A DNA stretch of 64,000 nucleotides from Hominenteromicrobium mulieris (lineage in GTDB: Bacteria; Bacillota; Clostridia; Oscillospirales; Acutalibacteraceae): assembly GCF_020687165.1 (NCBI RefSeq), contig NZ_JAJEQC010000004.1; one strand, given 5' to 3'. This document shows, piece by piece, positions 14,461-22,631 of the stretch. Below the pieces are notes generated by a model that worked only from the letters and a program-made list of their open reading frames with translations, ran no database searches and was not told where the DNA came from. Numbering within the stretch: position 1 is the first letter of the stretch; every line of letters starts with the position of its first letter. A program made the position numbers and the translations under genes.

Positions 14461-17130
14461 CTATTTGTTGAAAATAACTCGCTTTTTCACACCGGAAGTC
14501 ATATTTTTCACTTTTGCCGTGCGAGAAAGTATCCTTTTCTGCATTTCGCAGATCGGCAGAGGCAGCAAAGCAAGGATTGCCACGATGCCCCACTGTGTCA
14601 AGGTCAGCGGTACGGAGCCAAACAGCGCCGCCGCTTGCGGAAACACGACCACGCCCGCCATCCATGCCGAGCAAATCAAAAACGATATATTCAGCCCCCG
14701 GTTTTTGAACATGCCGCGTCCCAAAACCGGTCCCGTACTGCGCATATTATAGCTGTGCACGAGCTGCGAAAGGCTTAGGACCGCAAACGCCATCGTGCGC
14801 CCCACGGCGGGCTGCATGGGATCGGCGTCAAAAAACACGCGTCCCACCGTGAACGCCAAAAGCGCCAGCGCGCCGATCATCATACCCTCCGCCGCCATCG
14901 CAAAACCGAGTCCGTTTGAAAACGCACTGCTGTCCCTCGCGGTAGGCGGGCGGCGCATCACGTCGCCCTGCGGCGGGTCACTGCCCAGTGCCAGCGCAGG
15001 CAAAGAATCCGTCACAAGGTTCACCCATAATAATTGCGCCGGCAAAAGCGGCGTCGGCGTGCGCAGCAAAAACGACACAAGCACCACCAAGATCTCGCCG
15101 ATGTTGCACGACATCAAAAAATGGATGGTCTTGCGGATGTTGCCGTACACCGTCCGCCCCTCCCGCACGGCGGAAACGATCGTCGCAAAGTTGTCGTCCG
15201 TCAATACCATGTCGGCGGCGTTTTTCGCGACCTCCGTGCCGTTTTTGCCCATCGCGCAGCCGATGTCCGCCGCTTTCAGGGCAGGCGCGTCGTTCACACC
15301 GTCGCCCGTCATCGCCGTGACGAGCTTCAGCCTGCGAAACGCCTTGATAATGCGCATTTTGTGCGCCGGAGAGACCCGCGCGTACACGGAACACGTCTGC
15401 ACCGTCTGCAAAAGCGCGTCGTCCGAAAGGCTTTCCAGCTCCGCACCCGTCATCACAGCTTTATTTTCAATGCCGAGCCGCCCGGCAATGGCTGAGGCCG
15501 TAGCGGGTTGGTCGCCGGTGATCATCACGGGGCGAATGCCCGCACGCTTGCACTCGGAAACCGCCTCCGCCGCCTCCGGGCGCGGGGGATCCTCCAGCCC
15601 GATAAGTCCCAAAAAGCAAAGCCCGCTTTCCGCCGCATCGTCCGTCTCGGGGCAAGCTTCCGTGCGCTTTTCCGCTGCCGCCAGAACACGCAGCGCGTCG
15701 TTTGCCATGTCGCGGTTTTTTGCGCTCAGTGCCGCCCGCATCTCGGGTGTTAACGTAACATTCTTCCCGTTTAAAAGCACATACGTGCAGCGCGGTAAAA
15801 TCGCCTCCGGCGCGCCCTTTGTGATCACCCTGTATCCGCCCTCCGTTCGCAGTACGACTGTCATACGGCGGCGTTCTGCCGTAAACGGCACCTCAGCCGC
15901 TTTCACGCGCTGCTTTTGCAGACGCTCCCAGTCCGATACCGCCGCGACAATCGCTGTTTCGGTCGGGTCACCGAGTAACTTCTCGCCGCCTTCCACGCTC
16001 GTGCACAGCGCCGCCGCAGATAACAAAGCGTCTCTATCCTGTCCGTTCAGCTCGCCCGCCGCACCCGCGCAGCGCACTACCGTCATTTTGTTCTGCGTCA
16101 GCGTGCCGGTTTTGTCGGAGCAAATGACCTCGCAGCTGCCAAGCGTCTCCACGGCAGGCAAATGCCGAATGATGGCTCGCTTTGCCGCCATGCGCCGCAC
16201 GCCGAGCGCCAAGACGATCGTCACCACGGCAGGCAGACCCTCGGGTATCGCCGCCACCGCAAGGCTGATGGAGATCATGAACATTTCAAGCGGTTCTGCC
16301 TTTTGGATAAGCCCGATCAAAAAAATCACCGCACATATTCCAAGCACCAAAAGCCCGATGAGCTTGCCCGTGCGCCGCAGCCGCAGCTTTAACGGCGTGT
16401 CGGGTGTTTCTTCGTCGCCGAGCATCGCCGCAATGCGACCCATTTCGGTTTGCATGCCCGTTGCGGTCACAATGCCCGCGCCCTGCCCGGCAGAGATGCC
16501 CGTGCCGGAAAACAGCATGTTTTTGCGCTCCGCCGCGCTGCACATTTCGTCACATACCGCATTCGCACTCTTGCCGCTCGGCACGGATTCCCCCGTCAGC
16601 GCGCTTTCCTCGGCCTGCAAATGCATGCTCTCCAAAAGCCGCAGGTCGGCGGGCACCACGTCTCCCGCGCGGATATATACGACGTCCCCCGGCACGAGTG
16701 CTTCGGCGGAAATGACCGCGCGTTTGCCGTCCCGCAGCACATCGGCGTGCGGCGCAGAAAGCGTGCGCAACGCTTCCAACGCCCGTTCTGCCTTCGCCTC
16801 CTGCACCGTGCCGACGAACGCGTTCGCAATGACGATGCCCAAAATCAGCAGCGGGTCGGCCAGATTCGCTTCCCCCTGCATGCACGAGACGGCAAACGAC
16901 ACTGCCGACGCGATGAGCAGAATGAGCACCATAAAATCGCCGAACTGCAGCATAAATTTCTTTGCGAAGCTCGTTTTCTTCCCCTTTTGCAGCCGATTCT
17001 CACCGTAAACGCCGAGCCGCTTTTTCGCTTCGGATCCGCTCAGTCCACGCCCCGCGTCGCTTTGAAGGGTTTTCACAGCCGCCTCCGCCGTCATGGCATA
17101 GAATTTTGCTTCCGCTATGGGTTTTGACAT
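14461..17130 (-). CDS. Cation-transporting P-type ATPase, Ca2+ type
   Basis: 889 residues with the P2A layout: N-terminal cation-ATPase domain, actuator with LTGESVP, phosphorylation site ICSDKTGTLT (Asp at about 339), nucleotide domain, TGDGVNDAPALKAADIGCAMG hinge, and about ten membrane helices. Helix 4 carries AAIPEGLPA and helix 6 NLVTDSLPA. The PEGL and NxxTD patterns are those of bacterial and secretory-pathway calcium pumps, so calcium (or Mn) export is the likely role. It has GGGGG before the start. It is monocistronic, divergent from a PAP2 gene. Confidence 0.93.
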   Translation of the reverse strand: MSKPIAEAKFYAMTAEAAVKTLQSDAGRGLSGSEAKKRLGVYGENRLQKGKKTSFAKKFMLQFGDFMVLILLIASAVSFAVSCMQGEANLADPLLILGIVIANAFVGTVQEAKAERALEALRTLSAPHADVLRDGKRAVISAEALVPGDVVYIRAGDVVPADLRLLESMHLQAEESALTGESVPSGKSANAVCDEMCSAAERKNMLFSGTGISAGQGAGIVTATGMQTEMGRIAAMLGDEETPDTPLKLRLRRTGKLIGLLVLGICAVIFLIGLIQKAEPLEMFMISISLAVAAIPEGLPAVVTIVLALGVRRMAAKRAIIRHLPAVETLGSCEVICSDKTGTLTQNKMTVVRCAGAAGELNGQDRDALLSAAALCTSVEGGEKLLGDPTETAIVAAVSDWERLQKQRVKAAEVPFTAERRRMTVVLRTEGGYRVITKGAPEAILPRCTYVLLNGKNVTLTPEMRAALSAKNRDMANDALRVLAAAEKRTEACPETDDAAESGLCFLGLIGLEDPPRPEAAEAVSECKRAGIRPVMITGDQPATASAIAGRLGIENKAVMTGAELESLSDDALLQTVQTCSVYARVSPAHKMRIIKAFRRLKLVTAMTGDGVNDAPALKAADIGCAMGKNGTEVAKNAADMVLTDDNFATIVSAVREGRTVYGNIRKTIHFLMSCNIGEILVVLVSFLLRTPTPLLPAQLLWVNLVTDSLPALALGSDPPQGDVMRRPPTARDSSAFSNGLGFAMAAEGMMIGALALLAFTVGRVFFDADPMQPAVGRTMAFAVLSLSQLVHSYNMRSTGPVLGRGMFKNRGLNISFLICSAWMAGVVVFPQAAALFGSVPLTLTQWGIVAILALLPLPICEMQKRILSRTAKVKNMTSGVKKRVIFNK

Positions 17131-17273
17131 TTTCCTGCCCCCTTTTCCGGTAATTCTATGCGCGGGCGCGTCCGTTTAGAATTTTGAAAGAATTCTTTCA
17201 TAGAAATCCACTGGCATTTTTAGAAAAATTGCAGTATACTATAACTCAATCAAAGCATTGGAGGTTTACTAAG

Positions 17274-17837
17274 ATGAGTTTTCCCGGCATCCCGTCGCTT
17301 GACGCCGCCGTCATGGCCTTTATACAGACGCACTTTCATAACACCGTGACCGATACGGTCTTCCCCATCATCACATCGCTCGGCGAAGCGGGCATTGGGT
17401 GGATCGTCCTTTCGCTCGTTTTGCTCTGCTTTAAAAAAACGCGCCGCACCGGTGGTTTGGTGCTTATCGCCATGACGGTCACGCTGCTTTTCGGCGAGCT
17501 GACGCTGAAAAACATCATCTGCCGCCTACGCCCGTGCAACGTGTTCACGGATTTTCCGATGCTCATCGCGCGCCCCACGTCCTATTCGTTCCCCTCGGGC
17601 CACACATCGTCAAGCTTTGCCGCAGCGCTTATTTTGACGCTCCGCCACAAAAAAGTCGGCTGGCTCGCGTACATTCCGGCAGTGCTCATCGCGTTCTCCC
17701 GCATTTTTCTTTTTGTCCACTACCCTACCGATGTCCTCGCCGGCATCCTCCTCGGCACCCTCGCCGCCCTCCTCACCTACTTTGCCGCCAAGGCGATTCA
17801 AAAACGACAGGCAGAGAAGCGCACGGCACAAATTTGA
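17274..17837 (+). CDS. PAP2-family membrane phosphatase
   Basis: 187 residues with about five to six membrane helices. The acid-phosphatase signature is complete: KNIICRLRP, then PSGHTSS, then SRIFLFVHYPTD with the catalytic His and Asp. Such enzymes dephosphorylate lipid phosphates, for example undecaprenyl pyrophosphate (BcrC-like) or phosphatidylglycerophosphate, at the outer membrane face. The start was taken at MSFPGIP because GGAGG lies ten bases upstream; a 30-residue longer reading has no ribosome site. The exact lipid substrate is not decidable. Confidence 0.92.
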   Translation: MSFPGIPSLDAAVMAFIQTHFHNTVTDTVFPIITSLGEAGIGWIVLSLVLLCFKKTRRTGGLVLIAMTVTLLFGELTLKNIICRLRPCNVFTDFPMLIARPTSYSFPSGHTSSSFAAALILTLRHKKVGWLAYIPAVLIAFSRIFLFVHYPTDVLAGILLGTLAALLTYFAAKAIQKRQAEKRTAQI

Positions 17838-17861
17838 ACCGTTTATTTCGACAAATAAAAG

Positions 17862-17894
17862 CAGCGCGCAGGTTTCACAGCCTACGCGCTTTTC
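17862..17894 (+). terminator. Terminator between the convergent PAP2 and sirtuin genes
   Basis: GCGCGCAGG...CCTACGCGC stem followed by TTTT on the plus strand. Confidence 0.7.
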
Positions 17895-17918
17895 CTATCT
17901 CTGTTCAGTTCTTTCTTG

Positions 17919-18476
17919 TCAGTTCTTTCTTGTCAATTCTTCCAACACTTTCCGTACATTATGCGCGGCGTCTTCCTGAATCTCAATGACCTTTGCACCG
18001 GCGTGCTTTGCTACGTCCCGCAGGTCGCACGCGATGGCGGTGTGGTACGAACAGCCGATGACAAGGAACACGTCGCCGGGCTTTAATTCAGCCGTCCTTT
18101 CGTATGCTTTCGCATAGTTCGGCGCGGGGTCACCGTACAGCACGGGCTTATTATGAAGCGCCCACGCCTTGTCCATTTCGTCGTCCTCCGGCAGGCCGCC
18201 GTGCAGTTCCAGTGCGTCGCTGCCCGCTTTTTTATGCAGCCCGTCAATGTTCATCGTGATGACCGGCACCTTGTATTCCGCCAGTGCAAAATGCGCGTCG
18301 TTCGGCTCCGCGCCGTTCATATTCGCTTTCAATTCGCGAATGACCTCGTTATACGCCTCGTGGTGATGCTCCGCGAACGTGCGGAACAGCTTTTCGCGCA
18401 CGTCGGGTCGCTCCATAAATGTCGGAATGTTGCTCTGCTTGCTGATGCCCGCGCCCGTAAACGCCAGAATTTTCAT
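17919..18476 (-). CDS. Sir2-like NAD-dependent deacylase, zinc-ribbon-less variant
   Basis: 185 residues starting MKILAFTGAGISKQS, chosen because AAGGAG lies upstream. GAGIS, the TMNIDGLHKKAG loop (normally TQNIDGLH) and the catalytic-position His in ELHGGL (residue 92) mark a sirtuin fold that uses NAD to deacylate or ADP-ribosylate proteins. It is shorter than the usual 230-250 residues. The region after the His contains no CxxC pairs, so the structural zinc module is absent, and the GTS motif is replaced by GCSYHT. The C-terminal codons are duplicated just past the stop. Activity is therefore uncertain. It may be a divergent subfamily. Confidence 0.82.
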   Translation of the reverse strand: MKILAFTGAGISKQSNIPTFMERPDVREKLFRTFAEHHHEAYNEVIRELKANMNGAEPNDAHFALAEYKVPVITMNIDGLHKKAGSDALELHGGLPEDDEMDKAWALHNKPVLYGDPAPNYAKAYERTAELKPGDVFLVIGCSYHTAIACDLRDVAKHAGAKVIEIQEDAAHNVRKVLEELTRKN

Positions 18477-18507
18477 AAAGACCGTCTCCTTGGCTCTCAA
18501 TTTAAAG

Positions 18508-18538
18508 GAACGGCGCAGATTTTAAGCCTGCGCCGTTC
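18508..18538. terminator. Terminator after the oxidoreductase operon
   Basis: GAACGGCGCAG...CTGCGCCGTTC stem with a T run on the plus strand and a CCTTTAAATT tail on the minus strand. It closes the minus-strand operon ending at 18559. Confidence 0.7.
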
Positions 18539-18558
18539 TTTTTTATATAAATTCAATT

Positions 18559-19092
18559 TTACTGCGCTTTACCGATCTCCAAGGCTTTTCTATTGAAACC
18601 GAGCATATCCGCTTTTCTTGCGGGAATGCACTTTTGCAGCGCTTTATCGAGCGTTTCTTCCGTGCAGAACGCAAGCTCCTTGCGCAGCTTGCCGACCAAG
18701 ATGATGTTCGCAAGGCCTTTCAGTCCGTTTTCCTCCGCCAGTTTTGATGCCGGGACATAGAAAACGGTCACGTCGTCGCGCTCTACACGCTCGTCGATGA
18801 GGCTGCTGTCGAGTAAGATCGTGCCGCCGGGCTCAACCTCGTTCACGAACTTATCGAGCGACGGGCGATTCATGGCGATGAGCACATTCGGGTTCGTCAC
18901 AAGCGGCGAGCCGATGGGTTCATCGGAGAGACAAATGCTGCAATTCGCGGTGCCGCCGCGCATCTCCGGGCCGTAGGACGGCAGCCAAGAGAGCTCCCTG
19001 CCCTCGATGAGGCCTGCATACGCCACAACTTTACCGGCGAACAAAATGCCCTGACCGCCGAAACCGGCAAAAACGATGTTCAAGTCTTTCAT
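18559..19092 (-). CDS. korC: 2-oxoacid:ferredoxin oxidoreductase, gamma subunit
   Basis: 177 residues. GFGGQGILFAGKVVAYAGL at the N-terminus and PSYGPEMRGGTANC are hallmarks of the gamma subunit of 2-oxoglutarate/2-ketoisovalerate:ferredoxin oxidoreductases. The subunit helps bind CoA in the complex that oxidises a 2-oxoacid to acyl-CoA and CO2 with reduction of ferredoxin. The start codon overlaps the TPP-subunit gene by four bases (ATGA). It is the last gene of the five-gene operon. Kor versus Vor specificity is not settled by sequence reading. Confidence 0.92.
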   Translation of the reverse strand: MKDLNIVFAGFGGQGILFAGKVVAYAGLIEGRELSWLPSYGPEMRGGTANCSICLSDEPIGSPLVTNPNVLIAMNRPSLDKFVNEVEPGGTILLDSSLIDERVERDDVTVFYVPASKLAEENGLKGLANIILVGKLRKELAFCTEETLDKALQKCIPARKADMLGFNRKALEIGKAQ

Positions 19093-19844
19093 TTCAGCCT
19101 GTCCCCCTTTGTGCCGTCTTTATACACGCCGAGCGGGTAGTACGGAACCATGTTCTTTTCGAGCCAATCGAGCGCCTCAACCGGCGACATGCCCCAGTTC
19201 GTCGGGCAGGTGGAAAGCACCTCCACAATGGAGTAGCCTTTACCCTCAATCTGGTTCTGGAACGCCTTTTTGATTGCCTTTTTTGCGATATTGACATTCT
19301 TCACGTTATCGACGGTCACGCGCTGTGCAAGCGCCACGCCGTCCAGTGTGGAGAGCATTTCGCAGATGCGCACCGGGTAACCTGCCGTGTTGACATCACG
19401 GCCGTACGGGGTGGTCTGCGTGACCTGATTCGGCAGGGATGTCGGCGCCATCTGGCCGCCTGTCATGCCGTAAATTGCATTGTTTACAAAGATAACGGTG
19501 ATGTTTTCGCCGCGCGTTGCCGCGTGGACGGTCTCCGCCGTACCGATGGCCGCAAGGTCGCCGTCGCCCTGATAGGTGAACACAACGTCCTCCGGCTTTG
19601 CGCGCTTAATGCCCGTTGCGACCGCTTGGGCTCTGCCGTGCGGCGCCTGCACCATATCGCAGGTGAAATAATCGTAGCACATAACGGAGCAGCCGACCGA
19701 GGCCACGCCGACCGTTTTGCCGTCGATGCCGAGTTCTTCTATCGCTTCCGCAACAAGGCGGTGAATGATGCCGTGCGTGCAGCCGGGGCAATAATGCAGC
19801 GGCGCGTCTGTTAGCGTAGACGGCTTTTTAAATACAACTGCCAT
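19089..19844 (-). CDS. korB: 2-oxoacid:ferredoxin oxidoreductase, beta (thiamine pyrophosphate) subunit
   Basis: 251 residues. YCPGCTHGIIHR near the N-terminus and the TPP/Mg motif beginning TYQGDGDLAAIGTAE and ending at VNNAIYGMTGGQ identify the TPP-binding subunit. It decarboxylates the 2-oxoacid and passes electrons toward ferredoxin. Unlike some beta subunits it carries no extra 4Fe-4S domain, consistent with the separate ferredoxin gene in this operon. It lies 19 bases after the alpha subunit gene. Confidence 0.94.
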   Translation of the reverse strand: MAVVFKKPSTLTDAPLHYCPGCTHGIIHRLVAEAIEELGIDGKTVGVASVGCSVMCYDYFTCDMVQAPHGRAQAVATGIKRAKPEDVVFTYQGDGDLAAIGTAETVHAATRGENITVIFVNNAIYGMTGGQMAPTSLPNQVTQTTPYGRDVNTAGYPVRICEMLSTLDGVALAQRVTVDNVKNVNIAKKAIKKAFQNQIEGKGYSIVEVLSTCPTNWGMSPVEALDWLEKNMVPYYPLGVYKDGTKGDRLK

Positions 19845-19863
19845 TTGATTCTATCCTTTCGCC

Positions 19864-20919
19864 TTATTTCAAAAGTTTATCGATCTCGCCCAGAATTTCC
19901 TTCGGGGTAGGAATCACACCGCCGGTACGGCCGTAGAAGTGCACCGGCACACGGCACTCTGCCGCAAGACGCACATCGTCTACCATCTGGCCCATGCTCA
20001 TCTCCACAACGAGCAGCTCTTTGGCGTGGTCTGCCGCGCGCTTGATGGCGTCCTTCGGGAACGGCCACAGCGTGATGGGACGAATTAAACCGACCTTCTT
20101 GCCGGCTTCACGCGCCTTATTCACGGCGCTGCGCGCCACACGGCTCGATGCGCCGTAAGCGACGACGATGACATCCGCGTCCTCCGTGCGGTATTCCTCC
20201 GCACGCTGCTCCTTTTCTTCGACGATCTTATAGCGCTCGTAGCGGGCACGCACAAGGTCTTCAAGGGCGTTCGGCGTAAGGTAAAGGGAGTTGATGATGT
20301 TGTGCTCTCTTTTATTTTCGTGGCCGCAGGCTGCCCACGGCTTTTCGGGAAGCTTTCTGTCTTTGTGCTCCGGCAGCTCCACCGGCTCCATCATCTGGCC
20401 CAGCATGCCGTCTGCAAGGATCATCGCGGGCATGCGGTATTCGTCGGCTTTATCGAATGCGTCGGAAACGAGGTCGACCATTTCCTGCACCGTGGACGGC
20501 GCGAAAACGAGAATCTGGAAGTCACCGTGGCCGAGGGCTTTCGTCGCCTGCCAGTAATCGGACTGTGAGGGCTGAATGCCGCCGAGGCCCGGGCCGCCGC
20601 GCTGCACGTTGATGATGAGCGCCGGCAAGTCGGAGCCTGCCATATAGGAAATGCCTTCGCCCTTAAGGCTGATGCCGGGCGAGCTTGAAGACGTCATGGC
20701 GCGCACGCCGGCCGCAGCCGCACCCAGCACCATATTGACCGCCGCAATTTCCGATTCAGCCTGCAAATATGTACCGCCGATCTTCGGCATACGCTTTGCC
20801 ATATAAGCCGCAAGCTCTGTTTGCGGTGTGATGGGATAGCCGAAGAAATGATGACATCCCGCCTGAATAGCGGCTTCGGCCAGGGCTTCGTTGCCCTTCA
20901 TCAAAACTTTTTCTGCCAT
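19864..20919 (-). CDS. korA: 2-oxoacid:ferredoxin oxidoreductase, alpha subunit (KorA/VorB type)
   Basis: 351 residues starting MAEKVLMKGNEALAEAAIQAG; GAGGAG precedes this Met, so longer readings through the ferredoxin gene end are rejected. The pyrimidine-binding domain carries GYPITPQTE and ESEIAAVNMVLGAAAAG. The middle contains NVQRGGPGLGG, and a C-terminal transketolase-like domain follows. Clostridial members of this type are often labelled 2-ketoisovalerate (VorB) or 2-oxoglutarate (KorA) oxidoreductase. With the beta, gamma and ferredoxin subunits it makes a complete CoA-acylating enzyme. Confidence 0.94.
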   Translation of the reverse strand: MAEKVLMKGNEALAEAAIQAGCHHFFGYPITPQTELAAYMAKRMPKIGGTYLQAESEIAAVNMVLGAAAAGVRAMTSSSSPGISLKGEGISYMAGSDLPALIINVQRGGPGLGGIQPSQSDYWQATKALGHGDFQILVFAPSTVQEMVDLVSDAFDKADEYRMPAMILADGMLGQMMEPVELPEHKDRKLPEKPWAACGHENKREHNIINSLYLTPNALEDLVRARYERYKIVEEKEQRAEEYRTEDADVIVVAYGASSRVARSAVNKAREAGKKVGLIRPITLWPFPKDAIKRAADHAKELLVVEMSMGQMVDDVRLAAECRVPVHFYGRTGGVIPTPKEILGEIDKLLK

Positions 20920-20936
20920 AGTTTTTAACTCCTCTC

Positions 20937-21143
20937 TCAGCGTTCCACCGTGATCGCCGAATCCGGGCACATAGTCGCGCATGCCGCACAGCCCACGCAC
21001 GCTGCCTCATCGGTCAGCTCTGCGGGGTGATAGCCCTTCGCGTTCAAACGATCCTTCGCGAGCGCGATGATCTTTTTCGGACACGCGTGAATGCACATGG
21101 AGCAGCCTTTACATACTTTTTCGTCTACAATGATCCTTGCCAT
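20937..21143 (-). CDS. korD: 4Fe-4S ferredoxin subunit of the 2-oxoacid oxidoreductase
   Basis: 68 residues with two complete CxxCxxCxxxCP clusters (CKGCSMCIHACP and CVGCAACATMCP), giving two 4Fe-4S centres. It is the delta/ferredoxin-like subunit that takes electrons from the TPP subunit. It lies 17 bases upstream of korA and downstream of the P-loop ATPase gene. The ribosome binding site is AGGAGG. Confidence 0.95.
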   Translation of the reverse strand: MARIIVDEKVCKGCSMCIHACPKKIIALAKDRLNAKGYHPAELTDEAACVGCAACATMCPDSAITVER

Positions 21144-21161
21144 TCGGTTTCCTCCTTTATC

Positions 21162-21830
21162 CTACTCGGTTTCGTCCTCCCAGACGAAACGTACATATCG
21201 CTTTACCGCTTTAAATCCCTCGGGCAGTGTGTTTTCCACCGCAAAATCCGGCACGGTGGAATAGAGAAGCGGCAGATGGCATAATTCTGCGACTTTTTTC
21301 GCAAACGGCACAGCATTAAGCACCGTTTGCATATCGGTCTGCACAGCGAGGTTTGAATTGTTCACGACCGCCGTCGCTTTCAGGTGCGATGCCGTTTCGA
21401 TCTCCCGAAGGAGCGGAAGCGTTTCTTCCGGCTTTGTGGAAAGCACGCGGTACCGGTTTACGACGTACAGCATCTCGTACCCGGCAGTCTCGATTTGCCG
21501 ATGCAGCTGCCCGAGCGCCGTAGCGCCCACGTCGTCACCGCCCGCATCGATAAAAATATCGGCGTTCTCCATATTAAAGATGGAGAAAATCTCCGGCGGC
21601 AGCACAGGGGTATCGAGCGTTGTGTTCGCGAACACCGGCGCGATGAGCTCCACGCCGAGTTTTTTGAGCAGCGCGGAATAATCCGACGAGCGGAAATACG
21701 GGTTCACGACGTCCATATCGACAACAACGCTGCGTCTGCCGCGCTGCGCCGCCTCTGCTGCCAAATTCAGCACGAGATTGGTCTTTCCGCAGCCGTAATG
21801 CCCGCAAATGACCGTAATGGAGCTTTTCAT
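21162..21830 (-). CDS. P-loop ATPase of the ParA/MinD type, oxidoreductase-operon associated
   Basis: 222 residues. The N-terminal P-loop GHYGCGKTNL, followed by VVDMDVVNPYFR and FIDAGGDDVGA, is the SIMIBI-class arrangement shared with ParA, MinD and Fe-S carrier proteins. It has no membrane or DNA-binding segment. It is the first gene of the korDABC operon, 18 bases before the ferredoxin gene, so a role in maturation of the Fe-S complex or in regulating it is plausible but unproven. Confidence 0.85.
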   Translation of the reverse strand: MKSSITVICGHYGCGKTNLVLNLAAEAAQRGRRSVVVDMDVVNPYFRSSDYSALLKKLGVELIAPVFANTTLDTPVLPPEIFSIFNMENADIFIDAGGDDVGATALGQLHRQIETAGYEMLYVVNRYRVLSTKPEETLPLLREIETASHLKATAVVNNSNLAVQTDMQTVLNAVPFAKKVAELCHLPLLYSTVPDFAVENTLPEGFKAVKRYVRFVWEDETE

Positions 21831-21857
21831 GCGCTCACCCTTTCTTCTATAAATAAA

Positions 21858-21892
21858 GCGGTCCGGTACTCATCATCATACCACCGGACCGC
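21858..21892 (-). terminator. Hairpin between the four-helix gene and the oxidoreductase operon
   Basis: Perfect 10-base arms, GCGGTCCGGT and ACCGGACCGC, with a T-rich tail on the minus strand. It serves as terminator of the upstream gene, or as an attenuator for the operon that starts 28 bases later. Confidence 0.6.
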
Positions 21893-21978
21893 CAAAAAAT
21901 CAACCTTTCCCGCCGACTTCGCCGCTTTATTCATAAATTTTTATAAGTCTTACAAAATGTGGGATTCGTGAAAATCTT

Positions 21979-22326
21979 TTAGGCTTTCGGTTCTTTGGCG
22001 GTGTTGATGGAAGAAATCAGCATTCTTCGGATGGTGCCGCATAAGGTATACAACTCCCGCGCCGCCTCTCTGCCCAAAATATCGGATTTCACAAATATCT
22101 CTATCCAATACTCCGTTTCATAACACTCTTTGAGCGCGATTTGCAGCTTTGCAATGAAGTCCGCTTTTCCGTGCGCATAGTTCGCTTCCCGAATATTCGC
22201 ACCGATGGAAGTTGCGGAGCGCTCAAGCTGATTAACGATAGACCGATGCCCGTGGATCGTTTCAGTTAACTTTATCGCCTTGACCGCAAAGTCCGTCGAT
22301 AGGTCGCGCAATTTGGATTCTGACAC
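21979..22326 (-). CDS. Four-helix bundle protein (23S rRNA intervening-sequence protein family)
   Basis: 115 residues starting at GTG (VSESKLRDLS), chosen because AGGAAGGTG lies just upstream; a longer ATG reading has none. The sequence DFAVKAIKLTETI, NQLERSATSIGANIREANYA, KLQIALKECYETEYWIEIF is diagnostic of the family first found in rRNA intervening sequences and now widespread as a stand-alone protein. Some members occur near retroelements, but none is visible here. The molecular role is unknown. It lies downstream of the hairpin array and tRNA-Gly. Confidence 0.9.
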   Translation of the reverse strand: MSESKLRDLSTDFAVKAIKLTETIHGHRSIVNQLERSATSIGANIREANYAHGKADFIAKLQIALKECYETEYWIEIFVKSDILGREAARELYTLCGTIRRMLISSINTAKEPKA

Positions 22327-22417
22327 GCTATCACCTTCCTTTTTAGGAAAGTATAGCATAACTTTAGCGATGAGAAATATATTTAAAGGAAATTTAGAAA
22401 TTTTCAGAAGTTTTTTA

Positions 22418-22589
22418 GTGAAATATTTTGCTGATGCAAAATGTGAAATAATGCTAACGCATTGTGAAATTTGATGCCAGCATCAAGTGAAATGAAATAA
22501 ATCCACGCACGCCCGCAGGCATTTCACACGCCATAGGCGTATTTCACGTGCGAAGCACATTTCACAAATCCGGCAGGATTTATTTCGTT
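22418..22589. repeat. Symmetric nested array of hairpins separated by GTGAAAT / ATTTCAC
   Basis: On the left, four GTGAAAT spacers (22418, 22443, 22464, 22487) are interleaved with three perfect hairpins (22425-22442, 22450-22463, 22471-22486). On the right, three ATTTCAC spacers (22521, 22541, 22559) and a degenerate fourth (22582) alternate with hairpins at 22528-22540, 22548-22558 and 22566-22581. The right spacers are reverse complements of the left ones, so they can pair in nested tiers. GAAATAAATCC (22494-22504) also pairs perfectly with 22576-22586. It is not a CRISPR. Confidence 0.85.
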
Positions 22590-22590
22590 G

Positions 22591-22627
22591 AAAAAGAGAC
22601 CTGACACATTGTGTCAGGTCTCTTTTT
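22591..22627 (-). terminator. Terminator of tRNA-Gly
   Basis: Perfect 17-base arms (AAAAAGAGACCTGACAC and its complement) around a three-base loop, five bases past the tRNA. It abuts the hairpin array. Confidence 0.9.
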
Positions 22628-22631
22628 CTGG

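Noticed and set aside
17186..17199. GAAAGAATTCTTTC palindrome before the PAP2 gene as operator
   Set aside because: It contains an EcoRI-type core and is AT-rich. There is no adjacent regulator or second copy to support it.
17845..17855. Perfect Spo0A box after the PAP2 gene
   Set aside because: TTTGTCGAAAT on the minus strand lies between the convergent PAP2 and sirtuin genes, beside the terminator and away from any start. It is probably chance.
22418..22589. Possible CRISPR array
   Set aside because: The repeated unit is only seven bases, flips orientation in the middle, and the inserts are self-complementary hairpins of 11-18 bases. No cas genes are near.
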